DNA from: Phycicoccus sonneratiae
GTDB taxonomy: Bacteria; Actinomycetota; Actinomycetes; Actinomycetales; Dermatophilaceae
Reading direction: 5' to 3'
Assembly (NCBI RefSeq): GCF_016887965.1
Contig: NZ_JAFDVD010000007.1
Location: 186,001-250,000 of the forward strand
Length of the DNA stretch: 64,000 nt
A model generated the notes under the pieces. That model saw only the letters and a program-made list of their open reading frames with translations, was not told where the DNA came from and did not search any database. A program made the position numbers and the translations under genes. Positions 1-8,008 of this stretch are shown here, one piece after another (positions within the stretch are counted from its first letter, which is position 1; every line of letters begins with the position of its first letter).

Positions 1-1517
1 GTCCCGACGACGGCGACGAGCAGGTTGATGACGAACGCCGTCATCGCGATGTAGCCCATCTGCCCGATGACCGGGATGGTGTCGAGCGAGCCGCCGAAGT
101 GGTTGATGCCGGCCCGCGGGTTCGCGACGCTCCACGCCTGCCACGTGCCGTAGACCATGCCGACCGCCCAGCCGGCCGTCAGCGCCCACCGGTGCAGCCA
201 GCGCGTGTAGAGGCCGAGGACGACGGCGGGGAAGGTCTGGAGGATCCAGATGCCGCCGAGCAGCTGGAAGTTGATCGCGTTCTGCTTGTCGAGCGCGAGG
301 ACGAACACCAGGGCGAAGGCCTTGACGACGAGCGAGACGAGCTTGGAGACCTTGGCCTCCTGCTGCGGCGTCGCGTCGGGCTTCAGCCACTCCTTGTAGA
401 TGTTGCGCGTGAAGGTGTTCGCCGCCGCGATGGACATGATCGCCGCCGGCACGAGGGCACCGATCGCGATGGCCGCGAACGCGACTCCCGCGAACCACGA
501 CGGGAAGGAGTCCTCGAACAGCTGCGGGATGACGAGCTGCGCGTTCGGCTTGCCGTCGAGGCCGATCGGCTTCGTGCCGGCGGCGATGGCCACCCAGCCG
601 AGGAGCGCCAGCAGGCCGAGGACGAAGGAGTACGCCGGCAGGATCGAGGCGTTGCGGCGGATCGTGTTCCGCGAGCTCGCCGACAGGCTGGCCGTGATCG
701 AGTGCGGGTACATGAAGAGCGCGAGCGCCGAGCCGAGGCCCAGCGTCGCGTACGCCCACTGCGCCTGCGCACCGGGGATGAACGCGCCGGTCGGCTTGCC
801 GTCCACCGGGTTCGGCTTCGCCATCTTCTGCTCGGCCGCGGAGAACACGGCGTCCCAGCCGCCGACCTTGCTCGGCAGGTAGACGATGGCCACGATGATC
901 ACGAGGTAGATCAGCGTGTCCTTGACGAAGGCGATGACCGCCGGCGCCCGCAGCCCGCTCGAGTACGTGTACGCCGCGAGCAGCGCGAAGGCGATGAAGA
1001 GCGGGAGGTCCTTGGCGATGATGTTGCTGCCGCCGCCGAGCCCGATGACCTCGAGCACCGCCTGGATGCCGACGAGCTGGAGCGCGATGTACGGCATCGT
1101 CGCGAGGAAGCCGGTGACCGCGACGGCCAACGACAGTCCGCGGGAACCGAACCGGCCCCGCACGAAGTCGGCGGTCGTCACGTAGCCGTGCCGGTGGCTG
1201 ACCGACCAGAGCCGCGCCATGAACACGAAGATGATCGGGTAGAGGACGATCGTGTAGGGGACGGCGAAGAAGCCCGACACCGCGCCGGCGCCGAACATCG
1301 CCGCCGGGACGGCGACGAACGTGTACGCCGTGTAGAGGTCGCCACCGAGCAGGAACCACGTGATCCACGTGCCGAACGAGCGTCCGCCGAGGCCCCATTC
1401 GTCGAGCGACTCCATCGAGGTCGGCCGGCGCCAGCGGGTGGCCATGAAGCCCATGACCGTCACGAGGAGGAAGAGGACGACGAGGACGGCCAGCGCGGTG
1501 CCGTCGATGCCGCTCAT
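1..1517 (-). CDS. Sodium:solute symporter (SSS family, MctP-like), 3' end beyond window
   Basis: The reading frame is open from the ATG at 1517 to the window edge, about 505 codons without a stop, so the C-terminus is missing. The translation is a chain of hydrophobic segments typical of sodium/solute symporters, with an early run LLGGDLYTAYTF and a later LGSALALFMYPHSITASLS, both characteristic of the SSS family. It probably imports monocarboxylates or similar organic acids with Na+ or H+. The start overlaps the stop of the upstream DUF3311 gene (ATGA at 1514-1517). That gene order is the usual one for MctP-type monocarboxylate permeases, which is the main reason for the subfamily suggestion. 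The exact substrate cannot be read from sequence. Confidence 0.9.
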   Translation of the reverse strand, partial: MSGIDGTALAVLVVLFLLVTVMGFMATRWRRPTSMESLDEWGLGGRSFGTWITWFLLGGDLYTAYTFVAVPAAMFGAGAVSGFFAVPYTIVLYPIIFVFMARLWSVSHRHGYVTTADFVRGRFGSRGLSLAVAVTGFLATMPYIALQLVGIQAVLEVIGLGGGSNIIAKDLPLFIAFALLAAYTYSSGLRAPAVIAFVKDTLIYLVIIVAIVYLPSKVGGWDAVFSAAEQKMAKPNPVDGKPTGAFIPGAQAQWAYATLGLGSALALFMYPHSITASLSASSRNTIRRNASILPAYSFVLGLLALLGWVAIAAGTKPIGLDGKPNAQLVIPQLFEDSFPSWFAGVAFAAIAIGALVPAAIMSIAAANTFTRNIYKEWLKPDATPQQEAKVSKLVSLVVKAFALVFVLALDKQNAINFQLLGGIWILQTFPAVVLGLYTRWLHRWALTAGWAVGMVYGTWQAWSVANPRAGINHFGGSLDTIPVIGQMGYIAMTAFVINLLVAVVG

Positions 1518-1834
1518 GCCCGCTCCCCCGCCCGGTCGGCCCCGGCGTCGGTCATCGGCCGGTGCGGCCGCGCGAGAAGGACGATGCGGTACGCGGTGTA
1601 CGTGAACGCCGAGCAGAGGAAGACCCAGAGGAACTGGTACCAGATGAAGAACGGGAAGCCCCAGAGCTTCGGCTCGACGCGGCTGTAGCTGCTCACCCAG
1701 AGCAGCGCGACGACCGGGATCGCGAGCAGCACGCCGGCGACGACGAGCAGGCCCGTCCGGGCGGGTGGGACGGTGTCGTGGTCGACCTCGTCGCGGCGTG
1801 GTCCGCCGGCGTCGGGCTGGTCGGTGGTGGTCAC
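1514..1834 (-). CDS. DUF3311 small membrane protein, symporter partner
   Basis: The product is 106 aa with two hydrophobic segments (about residues 28-47 and 62-88) separated by an aromatic-rich loop (WGFPFFIWYQF), the layout of DUF3311 proteins. The GTG start at 1834 has an AGGAGG ribosome site five bases upstream. The gene ends inside the start codon of the symporter, so the two are almost certainly co-translated. DUF3311 proteins regularly sit directly upstream of SSS symporters and are presumed accessory subunits. No catalytic residues are visible. Confidence 0.88.
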   Translation of the reverse strand: MTTTDQPDAGGPRRDEVDHDTVPPARTGLLVVAGVLLAIPVVALLWVSSYSRVEPKLWGFPFFIWYQFLWVFLCSAFTYTAYRIVLLARPHRPMTDAGADRAGERA

Positions 1835-1993
1835 AGGAACCTCCTCGTTCCCCCGGGACGTCCGGCGGTCGCCGGGCCACCGGACACGGTAGGGACTCGA
1901 CCGCCCCCTGTGGGGCTTGCGTGCGCCCGTGTATCAGCGCCGCCCCGCCGACCTCCTCCTCCGCGACCGACCGCACGAGGAGAGGCGAGGGCG

Positions 1994-2560
1994 ATGACCG
2001 ACATCAGGTTCGACGGCGACTGGATCCACCTGGAGGCGGCCGTCACGAAGGCGGCGAGCAACGACCTGATGCTCGACGCCCCGTGGCGCCGGAAGACCGA
2101 CACCCCGTACCGGCGCGCGCTCGTCCACGACTTCGACGACGGGCTGACCCTCAACTGGGACCGCGACTACCCCGGCGGCGTGACGATCAACGACCTCAAG
2201 ACCGTGCACGGCGCGACGAACGGCGACTGGCTCGTCGTCCGCTCCCGTGTCGTCCAGCAGTTCGGCACCGACCTCATGCTCGACGGCGGCACCGAGCGCC
2301 GCCGCACCACCGGCGTCCTCCGGCCAACCAAGCGCCGCAACCCCTACCGGCGCGCCCTCGTCCACGCCTGGGAGGACACGCTCGTCGTCAACTTCAACCG
2401 CGACTACGTCGGCGGCGTGACGATCGAGGGCCGGGTCAGCTGCCCCGGGTCGCTGAGCGTCGGCGGGCAGGACGTCGCGACGGTCATCGCCTCGCTCCAG
2501 AGCCAGGTCACCGCGCTGACCGCCCGCGTCACTGAGCTCGAGGGGCGGGTCGGGCCGTGA
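1994..2560 (+). CDS. Hypothetical protein with internal duplication and C-terminal coiled coil
   Basis: The 188-aa product has no signal peptide or membrane segment. It contains two copies of a 50-60 residue unit: copy one ends PYRRALVHDFDDGLTLNW then RDYPGGVTI, and copy two ends PYRRALVHAWEDTLVVNF then RDYVGGVTI. Each copy also contains a conserved DLMLD. After the repeats comes a short linker and a heptad-like tail (ASLQSQVTALTARVTELEGR) suggesting a coiled coil that could oligomerise the protein. The ATG at 1994 follows a GAGGAGAGGCGAGG stretch. The stop overlaps the GTG of the next gene, so it heads a three-gene operon. I do not recognise the family; a structural or binding protein is a guess. 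Confidence 0.82.
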   Translation: MTDIRFDGDWIHLEAAVTKAASNDLMLDAPWRRKTDTPYRRALVHDFDDGLTLNWDRDYPGGVTINDLKTVHGATNGDWLVVRSRVVQQFGTDLMLDGGTERRRTTGVLRPTKRRNPYRRALVHAWEDTLVVNFNRDYVGGVTIEGRVSCPGSLSVGGQDVATVIASLQSQVTALTARVTELEGRVGP

Positions 2561-3315
2561 CCGTCGCCTCCGTCCGGCAGGCGATGTCGTGCATGGGCCT
2601 CGGCGGCCAGGCGAACCTGTCGGTGATGCGCGAGGTGCTCGGGTTCTGGCGCGGCACGCCGCCCACCGACCCCGCGACGTCCACCCCCGTCACCGTCTCG
2701 CTGGGCCAGGCCTTCGACGGCCTCTCGCGCGGGCACGTCAACCTCAACCTCGTCGAGGTCGGCCTCGACCTGCTGTCCTCGACGGACATGGCGGCCGCCG
2801 ACGACAAGGTCGACTACGCCGTGCACCGCACCCGACAGATCTACGCGACCCGCCAGCTCGGACTCGGTCGGGTGCAGTACTTCTGGATCACCGCGGCGGC
2901 GTCGAACGGCCGCGACGACCTCGGCAGCGAGTCCGAGGCCGACAGCCTGTCCGACGAGTGGAGCGTCGCCAACGACGGCGTCGACATGTTCATCGTCCGC
3001 AACATCAGCGACACCGACTTCGTCGGGATCTCGCCGGTGCCGGGCGACTGCGACAAGGGCGACAAGGACGACGGGCTCATCGGCGGGGAGATCAACCGCG
3101 ACGCGGAAGGGTTCTCCCGCACCGTCGCCCACGAGCTCGGCCACTTCCTCGACCTGTCGCACAACCACGGGGAGGACTGCCCCACCGCCACGAGCGCCCG
3201 GGAGAACCTCATGGCCCAGACCCGGTGCGCGGTGAGCACCCGCACCTCGGTGCTGCTCACCACCTCCCAGGGCTCGACGATGCGCGGCCGCTGCCAGGTC
3301 CGCGGCGGCTGCTGA
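2557..3315 (+). CDS. Metzincin-like zinc metalloprotease, no export signal
   Basis: The 252-aa product carries a zinc-site motif HELGHFLDLSH at residues 192-202 (His192, Glu193, His196, His202) and a downstream ENLMAQ at 217-222 whose Met219 fits the Met-turn of metzincins. The family consensus HExxHxxGxxH normally has Gly where Asp199 is found here. Two extra histidines (202, 204) follow. No signal peptide or transmembrane segment is seen, which is odd because most metzincins are secreted. The GTG start (2557-2559) overlaps the TGA of the previous gene by a GTGA, implying translational coupling. Substrate is unknown; the genes on either side are plausible partners or targets. Confidence 0.8.
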   Translation: MTVASVRQAMSCMGLGGQANLSVMREVLGFWRGTPPTDPATSTPVTVSLGQAFDGLSRGHVNLNLVEVGLDLLSSTDMAAADDKVDYAVHRTRQIYATRQLGLGRVQYFWITAAASNGRDDLGSESEADSLSDEWSVANDGVDMFIVRNISDTDFVGISPVPGDCDKGDKDDGLIGGEINRDAEGFSRTVAHELGHFLDLSHNHGEDCPTATSARENLMAQTRCAVSTRTSVLLTTSQGSTMRGRCQVRGGC

Positions 3316-3331
3316 GGACGGAAGGACGACC

Positions 3332-4318
3332 ATGCCCACCGACCACACCCCCCTCGACCACCGCTCCGACGCGGCCCTCGGCCGGCTGGCGCGCGCGACC
3401 CGGCCGGACGTCGCGAGCGAGAGCCTCGCCGTGCTCGCCCGCCGCGACGCGCCGACCCTCCCGGCCCTCGGCCGCGAGCTCGTCGTCGGCCACGCCGACG
3501 ACCGGGTCCGCGCCCGCGCCGCCGTCGCCCTCGGGCGCATCCCCGGCCGGGCGACGCAGGAGGCGCTGGAGACCGCCCTGGCCACGGACAGCCCGGACGT
3601 GCTGCGCCGCGTCGTCGGGGCCCTCGGCCGGGTCGGCGACGCGAGCGCGCTCGCGTCCCTCGACCGGCTGCGGCTCGACCCCACCACGCCCGTCGGCCGC
3701 GACCTGCGGATGGCGCGGACGCTCCTGTCGTACCGGCACGGGCTCGAGGTCTCCCTCGTCGAGCCCGTCGACACGACGAAGTACTCCGCGGCCCGCGGAC
3801 GCACCATCGACTGGGCCCGCGGCGGACGGATGCCCAAGCGCACCATCGTCGCCTCCGCCGAGCGCGAGCTGCCCGGCCTCGCGCTGAGCCAGGCCTCGGT
3901 TCACCCGTACGTGTGCTCGGGCCACCCCGGCGCGCTGGCCCTCGACGCCGGGCTGCGCGGACAGGCGCCGGACACGGTCCTCGGCGCCCCGCGGCTGCTC
4001 GGCGCGCTGCTGCGCGAGCGGGTCTGCTCCGAGCGCTACAGCCTCGACGCCTATCTCCTCGCCGACCAGCGCGACGGCGGTCGGGTGTGGCTGGTGCGGC
4101 CCGACGGCACCCTCGTGCACTCCGGCCGCACGAGCGTCGACGGACCGGTCGTCTCCTTCGTCGTCGACGAGTCGCGTGCGCCCTACGGCTCGCCGGTGCG
4201 GGTCACCGGCGGCTACGACACCGGGACCGGCCGGCTGACGGTCGACGAGGCGCTCGTGGCCTCCCCCTCGACCCACGCCGTGCGGGCGACCCCACCGGCG
4301 CTGCGCCCGGTCGGCTGA
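3332..4318 (+). CDS. HEAT-repeat protein with unknown C-terminal domain
   Basis: The first about 130 residues of this 328-aa product form HEAT/PBS-lyase-like helical repeats, for example RVRARAAVALGRIPG and VLRRVVGALGRVGDASAL. The C-terminal part (about residues 145-328) is not repetitive and contains two cysteines, in VCSGHP and VCSER, and a beta-rich segment. No signal peptide is present. The ATG at 3332 lies 16 bases after the protease stop with a GGACGGAAGGACGACC leader. HEAT repeats usually mediate protein-protein contact, so it may be the scaffold of the cassette. A hairpin at 4331-4362 follows it. Confidence 0.82.
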   Translation: MPTDHTPLDHRSDAALGRLARATRPDVASESLAVLARRDAPTLPALGRELVVGHADDRVRARAAVALGRIPGRATQEALETALATDSPDVLRRVVGALGRVGDASALASLDRLRLDPTTPVGRDLRMARTLLSYRHGLEVSLVEPVDTTKYSAARGRTIDWARGGRMPKRTIVASAERELPGLALSQASVHPYVCSGHPGALALDAGLRGQAPDTVLGAPRLLGALLRERVCSERYSLDAYLLADQRDGGRVWLVRPDGTLVHSGRTSVDGPVVSFVVDESRAPYGSPVRVTGGYDTGTGRLTVDEALVASPSTHAVRATPPALRPVG

Positions 4319-4330
4319 CCCCACCCCTCG

Positions 4331-4362
4331 GCCGGCCGCCCCCGCTGTCGGGGGCGGTCGGC
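4331..4362. terminator. GC-rich hairpin after the protease/HEAT cassette
   Basis: Arms 4331-4344 and 4349-4362 are complementary at 13 of 14 positions around a four-base CTGT loop. No T-tract follows, which is normal for GC-rich actinobacterial terminators. The hairpin lies between the HEAT gene stop and the PIG-L gene start, so it probably ends the upstream operon. Confidence 0.6.
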
Positions 4363-4373
4363 ATGATGTGCGG

Positions 4374-5177
4374 GTGTCGACCATCGTCTTCCTCCACGCC
4401 CACCCCGACGACGAGGCCTCGCAGACCTCCGGCTCGATGGCCCGCGCCGTCGACGAGGGGCACCGCGTCGTCCTCGTCGTCTCGACCGGTGGCGAGCACG
4501 GCACCGCCCCCGACGACCTCGCGCCCGGCGAGACCCTCGTCCACCGGCGCCGCCGCGAGCTCGAGGCCTCGGCCCGGGCCATCGGGCTGCACCGGGTCGT
4601 GTGGCTCGGGTACTCCGACTCGGGGATGACCGGCTGGGAGCAGAACTCCCACGACGGCGCCTTCACCGCGGCCGACCTCGACGAGGCCGGGCGGCGCTTC
4701 GCCGACGTCCTCGACGAGGAGGACGCCGACGTCGCGGTCGGCTACGACTGGCACGGCGGCTACGGCCACCCCGACCACGTCCAGGTGCACCGGGTGCTGC
4801 ACCGGGGGGCCGAGCTCGCGGCCCGGCGCCCCCGGGTCCTCGAGTCCACGATGAACCGCGACGCGATGCGCGAGATGTTCGAGGCCGCCCGGGCCGCGGG
4901 CATCGAGGAGGACTGGGACCCCGACGCCCCGATGGACGACGGCAACCCGATGGGCACGCCGGCCGCCGAGATCCACTGGCAGGTCGACGTCCGCGACCGG
5001 ATCGAGCGCAAGCGGGCCGCCCTGGCCAGCCACGCCAGCCAGACGAGCGACGTCGGGATGATGCTCGCGATGCCTCCCGAGGTCTTCGCGTCGGTCTTCG
5101 GCTTCGAGCACTTCGTCGAGCCCGGCCGCGAGCCGGGGATGGTGCAGGGGTGGCCGTTCGCCCCGGTTGCGGGGTGA
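4374..5177 (+). CDS. PIG-L family zinc-dependent deacetylase
   Basis: The 267-aa product begins with STIVFLHAHPDDEASQ, the AHPDDE zinc/catalytic motif of the LmbE/PIG-L fold, and has the second zinc motif HPDHVQVH near residue 137. Family members remove N-acetyl groups from glucosamine-containing small molecules, such as mycothiol precursors (MshB) and mycothiol conjugates (Mca). Substrate cannot be assigned here because the residues that separate MshB from Mca are not clear by eye. I prefer the GTG at 4374, which gives a protein starting directly with the first beta strand. A GTG at 4368 in the same frame would add two residues. Confidence 0.88.
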   Translation: MSTIVFLHAHPDDEASQTSGSMARAVDEGHRVVLVVSTGGEHGTAPDDLAPGETLVHRRRRELEASARAIGLHRVVWLGYSDSGMTGWEQNSHDGAFTAADLDEAGRRFADVLDEEDADVAVGYDWHGGYGHPDHVQVHRVLHRGAELAARRPRVLESTMNRDAMREMFEAARAAGIEEDWDPDAPMDDGNPMGTPAAEIHWQVDVRDRIERKRAALASHASQTSDVGMMLAMPPEVFASVFGFEHFVEPGREPGMVQGWPFAPVAG

Positions 5178-5249
5178 TCCCCCGCGGGTGAGAGTGGGCC
5201 CACCCGGGGCGGCGCGCGTCGCCCGAGACGCCGCACGAAGGAGTGCCCG

Positions 5250-6062
5250 TTGTCCGCTCGCCCCCGCCTGAGGTCCCTCGCCGCCGCGGTCGCGGCCCTC
5301 CCCCTCGTGCTCGCCGCGACGCTCCTGCCGTCCGCGGCCGCCGCCGAACCGGACCAGTACGTCGCGCTCGGTGACTCCTACGCCGCCGGCAACGGCACCG
5401 GATGGCCGGACCTCAGCCTCTCCTGCTACCGCAGCAGCCTCGCCTACGCCCCGCTCGTCGCGAAGGCCCGCCCGAACACCACCCTGTCGTTCAAGGCCTG
5501 CTCCGGCGCGAAGACCGGCGACGTGACCGGCGGACAGACCGCGGCGCTGTCGTCGTCCACCGACTTCGTGACGATCAGCATCGGCGGCAACGACGTCGGC
5601 TTCGTCGACCTCATCCTGTCCTGCTTCAACAGCTGGGACGAGCTGCTGTGCCGCTCGACGGTCTCGAAGGTCGGCTCGCGCATCGACGCCGAGCTCCCGG
5701 CGAAGCTCGACGCCACGTACGCCGACATCCGCAGCCGCGCGCCGGGCGCGAAGGTCATGGTCGTCGGCTACCCGAAGCCCTTCGGGTCCTCCGTGTCGTG
5801 CGCCCAGGCCGGCGGGGTGAACAGCCGGGAGTCGGTGCTGCTCAACGACGTCGCCGCCCACCTCGACCGCGTCATCGCGGCCCGCGCGGGTGCGGCCGGC
5901 TTCACCTACCTCGACCCGGTGCCGTCCTTCACCGGCCACGACGTCTGCGCCGCCACCCCCTACGTCTGGGGCAAGAAGACCGGGCTGCTCGACATCTACC
6001 ACCCGACCAAGGCCGGGTACCGCGACGGCTTCGCCCCGCTGGTGCGCGCCGCGATGGGCTGA
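5250..6062 (+). CDS. Secreted SGNH/GDSL-family esterase
   Basis: The 270-aa product has a classic signal peptide (Arg-rich start, hydrophobic core, cleavage near ASAAAA-EPDQ about residue 32). Block I is GDSYAAGNG with catalytic Ser43; block III is GGNDVGF; the C-terminal Asp-His pair is in DIYHPTKAGY. The spacing and cysteine pairs resemble Streptomyces secreted esterase/lipase SGNH enzymes. The start is TTG at 5250, chosen because AAGGAG lies six bases upstream and no ATG or GTG gives the signal peptide in frame. It is probably monocistronic and ends at a bidirectional hairpin (6059-6090). Confidence 0.92.
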   Translation: MSARPRLRSLAAAVAALPLVLAATLLPSAAAAEPDQYVALGDSYAAGNGTGWPDLSLSCYRSSLAYAPLVAKARPNTTLSFKACSGAKTGDVTGGQTAALSSSTDFVTISIGGNDVGFVDLILSCFNSWDELLCRSTVSKVGSRIDAELPAKLDATYADIRSRAPGAKVMVVGYPKPFGSSVSCAQAGGVNSRESVLLNDVAAHLDRVIAARAGAAGFTYLDPVPSFTGHDVCAATPYVWGKKTGLLDIYHPTKAGYRDGFAPLVRAAMG

Positions 6063-6090
6063 CCGGCCGCGGGTCCCGGCGGCCGGTCAG
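6059..6090. terminator. Bidirectional terminator hairpin between convergent genes
   Basis: Perfect 12-base arms at 6059-6070 and 6079-6090 flank an eight-base loop. The structure overlaps the stop codon of the esterase and lies just past the stop of the convergent universal stress protein gene, so it can serve both. Confidence 0.65.
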
Positions 6091-6105
6091 CGGGCCGGCC
6101 GCCGG

Positions 6106-7032
6106 TCAGTGGACGACGGCCACCGGCACCGGGGCCCGTTGTGCGACGGCCCGGCTCACGCTGCCCATGAGCAGCCCGGCGAAGCCGCCGTGGCCCCGGC
6201 GCCCGACGACGAGGAGGTCGGCGCCCTGCTCGCGGACGACGTCGAGCAGGACTGGCGCGGGGGCGCCGTGGCGCACGACGACCTCGACCGGCACCTCGGG
6301 ACGGTCCGCCAGCGCGCCGGCGACGCTCGCCCGCACCCCCCCGGCGAGCCGGGTCTCGACTCGCGCCCACCGCTCCGTCCCGGGCTCGGCGACGACGACG
6401 CCGTCCTCGACCTCGACGGTCCACGCGGTGACGGCGGTGACCCGGCCGCCCACCGCGGCGGCCTCCCCGACCGCCACGGCGAGGGCGCGGGCCCCGGCGT
6501 CGCTGCCGTCGGCACCGACGACGACCCGGTGTGGTTCCACCGGCGGCAGCGACTCGGGCACGACGACCACCGTGCCGTGCCCGTGGGCCACGACCGCGAG
6601 CGCGGTGGACCCGAGGACCCACCGCTCGAGGCGGCCGTGGGTGGAGGCCCCGACCACGACCGTCGCCCGCTCCGAGAGTCCGACGAGGACGGCGGGCGGC
6701 GAGCCGAACGGCGCACGGACGGAGACCTCAAGACCCGGGTGCCGCTCGCGGAGCATCGCGGCCCGGGCCTCGAGCCGCTCGCGGGCGTTCGCCTCGAGCC
6801 GCTCCCCGAACCAGGGGGTCTCGGTCGCGAAGACCGCGTACGGGGTCGTCGTGATCCCCGGGTCGACGACGTGGACGAGGTCGAGGCGCACCCCCCACCG
6901 TGACGCGGCGGCCGCGGCCCAGGCGACGACGGAGTCCTCACGGGAGGAGCCGTCGAGCGCGGCGACGACCGGACGGTGACCGGTCCCCTCGGGGGGCCGG
7001 TCCGACTGCCTCGAGAGCACGTCCTCGGCCAT
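6106..7032 (-). CDS. Tandem universal stress protein (two UspA domains)
   Basis: The 308-aa product contains two UspA domains. Domain one starts RPVVAALDGSSRED and ends with the nucleotide-binding signature GASTHGRLERWVLGS. Domain two starts VVVGADGSDAGARAL and ends with GRRGHGGFAGLLMGS. Both carry the G-x2-G-x9-G-S/T pattern of ATP-binding USPs. The role is likely stress or dormancy response in the cytoplasm. The ATG at 7032 (MAEDVLSRQ) has GGAGG very close to it, so spacing is poor; an in-frame upstream GTG exists but would add a low-complexity leader. A perfect palindrome at 7072-7098 lies 40-66 bases upstream. Confidence 0.9.
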   Translation of the reverse strand: MAEDVLSRQSDRPPEGTGHRPVVAALDGSSREDSVVAWAAAAASRWGVRLDLVHVVDPGITTTPYAVFATETPWFGERLEANARERLEARAAMLRERHPGLEVSVRAPFGSPPAVLVGLSERATVVVGASTHGRLERWVLGSTALAVVAHGHGTVVVVPESLPPVEPHRVVVGADGSDAGARALAVAVGEAAAVGGRVTAVTAWTVEVEDGVVVAEPGTERWARVETRLAGGVRASVAGALADRPEVPVEVVVRHGAPAPVLLDVVREQGADLLVVGRRGHGGFAGLLMGSVSRAVAQRAPVPVAVVH

Positions 7033-7071
7033 GCCTCCACTGTGCTCCGCGGGGCGCCGTCGCGCCGTCTC

Positions 7072-7098
7072 GTGGGTCACACGCGGGGTGTGACCCAC
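7072..7098. promoter_or_regulatory. Perfect 11-bp-arm palindrome upstream of the universal stress protein gene
   Basis: The arms GTGGGTCACAC (7072-7082) and GTGTGACCCAC (7088-7098) are exact reverse complements separated by five bases. The position, 40-66 bases upstream of the USP start and away from any coding region, fits a dimeric regulator operator. The binding protein is not recognised; the site does not match the DosR or CRP half-site order. Confidence 0.55.
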
Positions 7099-7260
7099 GA
7101 CCCGTGGAGCGACCACGACGACCCCGTCGGGTCCCGTGGGACGACGGTGCAGGTTGGTCGCCGTGGTCGTCGACCCGGTCGCGACGGCCGGGACGCGCTC
7201 CCCCGGTGCCTCCCCTACCGTTGCGGGTCCGGCGCCGCCGCACCAGAGCGCGTCGAAAGA

Positions 7261-7326
7261 ACTCAGGAAACCCTTACACGCGGCTCATCAGGCCGTTAAC
7301 CTCCTGTCACGAACACGTCATGAGAG
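7261..7326 (+). promoter_or_regulatory. Six-unit 11-bp phased repeat upstream of the response regulator gene
   Basis: Tetramers CTCA, CTTA, CTCA, GTTA, GTCA and GTCA begin at 7262, 7273, 7284, 7295, 7306 and 7317, exactly 11 bp apart. The consensus S-T-Y-A at an 11-bp period is the layout of direct-repeat sites bound by OmpR/PhoB winged-helix regulators; the E. coli Pho box has TGTCA repeats 11 bp apart. The array ends 10 bp before the ATG at 7337 of such a regulator, which implies autoregulation. Because it reaches the ribosome-site region, repression is at least as likely as activation. A better-conserved nine-unit version lies at 25461-25559. Confidence 0.65.
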
Positions 7327-7336
7327 GCAGCAGGGG

Positions 7337-8008
7337 ATGGCTGACATTCTCATCGTGGACGATGAAGCACGGCTCCGGACCCTCCTGGGCCGCACCCTCG
7401 TCGCCGCGGGTCACCGGCCGCTGATGGCAGCGGACGGCGCCGAGGCGTGCGCCGTGGTCCGCAGCCGACGCGTCGACCTCGTCCTCCTCGACCTCGTGAT
7501 GCCGGGGATGGACGGCCTCACCGTCCTGCGCCAGATCCAGCGCCTCCCCGAGCCGCCGACGGTCATCGTGCTCTCCGGCGTCGGCGACGTCGGCACGCGG
7601 GTGCAGGCCATCGAGGAGGGCGCCACGGACTTCGTCGGCAAGCCCTTCGCCACCGCCGAGCTCCTCGCCCGCGTCAACCGCCACCTCGGGACGCCGCGCA
7701 CGGTCAACGACGACGGCCGCTTCCTCGAGCACGGCGACCACCGCCTCGACACGCGGCGGCGCGCGCTCCACACACCGGAGGGCACGCGGATGCTCAGCGA
7801 GCGCGAGTCCGCGGTGCTCGCCTACCTGCTACGGCGCCGGGGTGACGTGTGCACCCGCGACGAGCTGCTCCGGGACATCTGGGGCTTCGAGTTCGACCCC
7901 GGCAGCAACGTCCTCGAGGTCTGCGTCGGACGCCTCCGCACGAAGATCCTCGACCCGACGATGATCGAGACCGTCCGTGGTGTCGGCTACTGCATCGCGG
8001 GCCCGTGA
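7337..8008 (+). CDS. OmpR/PhoB-family response regulator
   Basis: The 223-aa product has an N-terminal receiver domain with acidic pair Asp8/Asp9, phospho-acceptor Asp52 in LLDLVMPGMDG, Ser80 and Lys102 (GKPF). A C-terminal winged-helix DNA-binding domain follows, starting near LSERESAVLAYLL and ending TVRGVGYCI. All key phosphotransfer residues are intact. The gene is followed by its histidine kinase with a 32-base overlap if the kinase starts at 7977. The ATG at 7337 has AGCAGGGG upstream. An 11-bp phased repeat lies directly upstream, and a matching array precedes the giant-protein gene at 25364, so likely targets are itself and the copper-oxidase locus. Confidence 0.94.
   Translation: MADILIVDDEARLRTLLGRTLVAAGHRPLMAADGAEACAVVRSRRVDLVLLDLVMPGMDGLTVLRQIQRLPEPPTVIVLSGVGDVGTRVQAIEEGATDFVGKPFATAELLARVNRHLGTPRTVNDDGRFLEHGDHRLDTRRRALHTPEGTRMLSERESAVLAYLLRRRGDVCTRDELLRDIWGFEFDPGSNVLEVCVGRLRTKILDPTMIETVRGVGYCIAGP

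Noticed and set aside
99-1688. 529-codon plus-strand frame opposite the symporter
   Set aside because: The composition is charged low-complexity (RRR, DDE runs) typical of antisense frames in GC-rich DNA. The minus strand encodes a clear symporter here.
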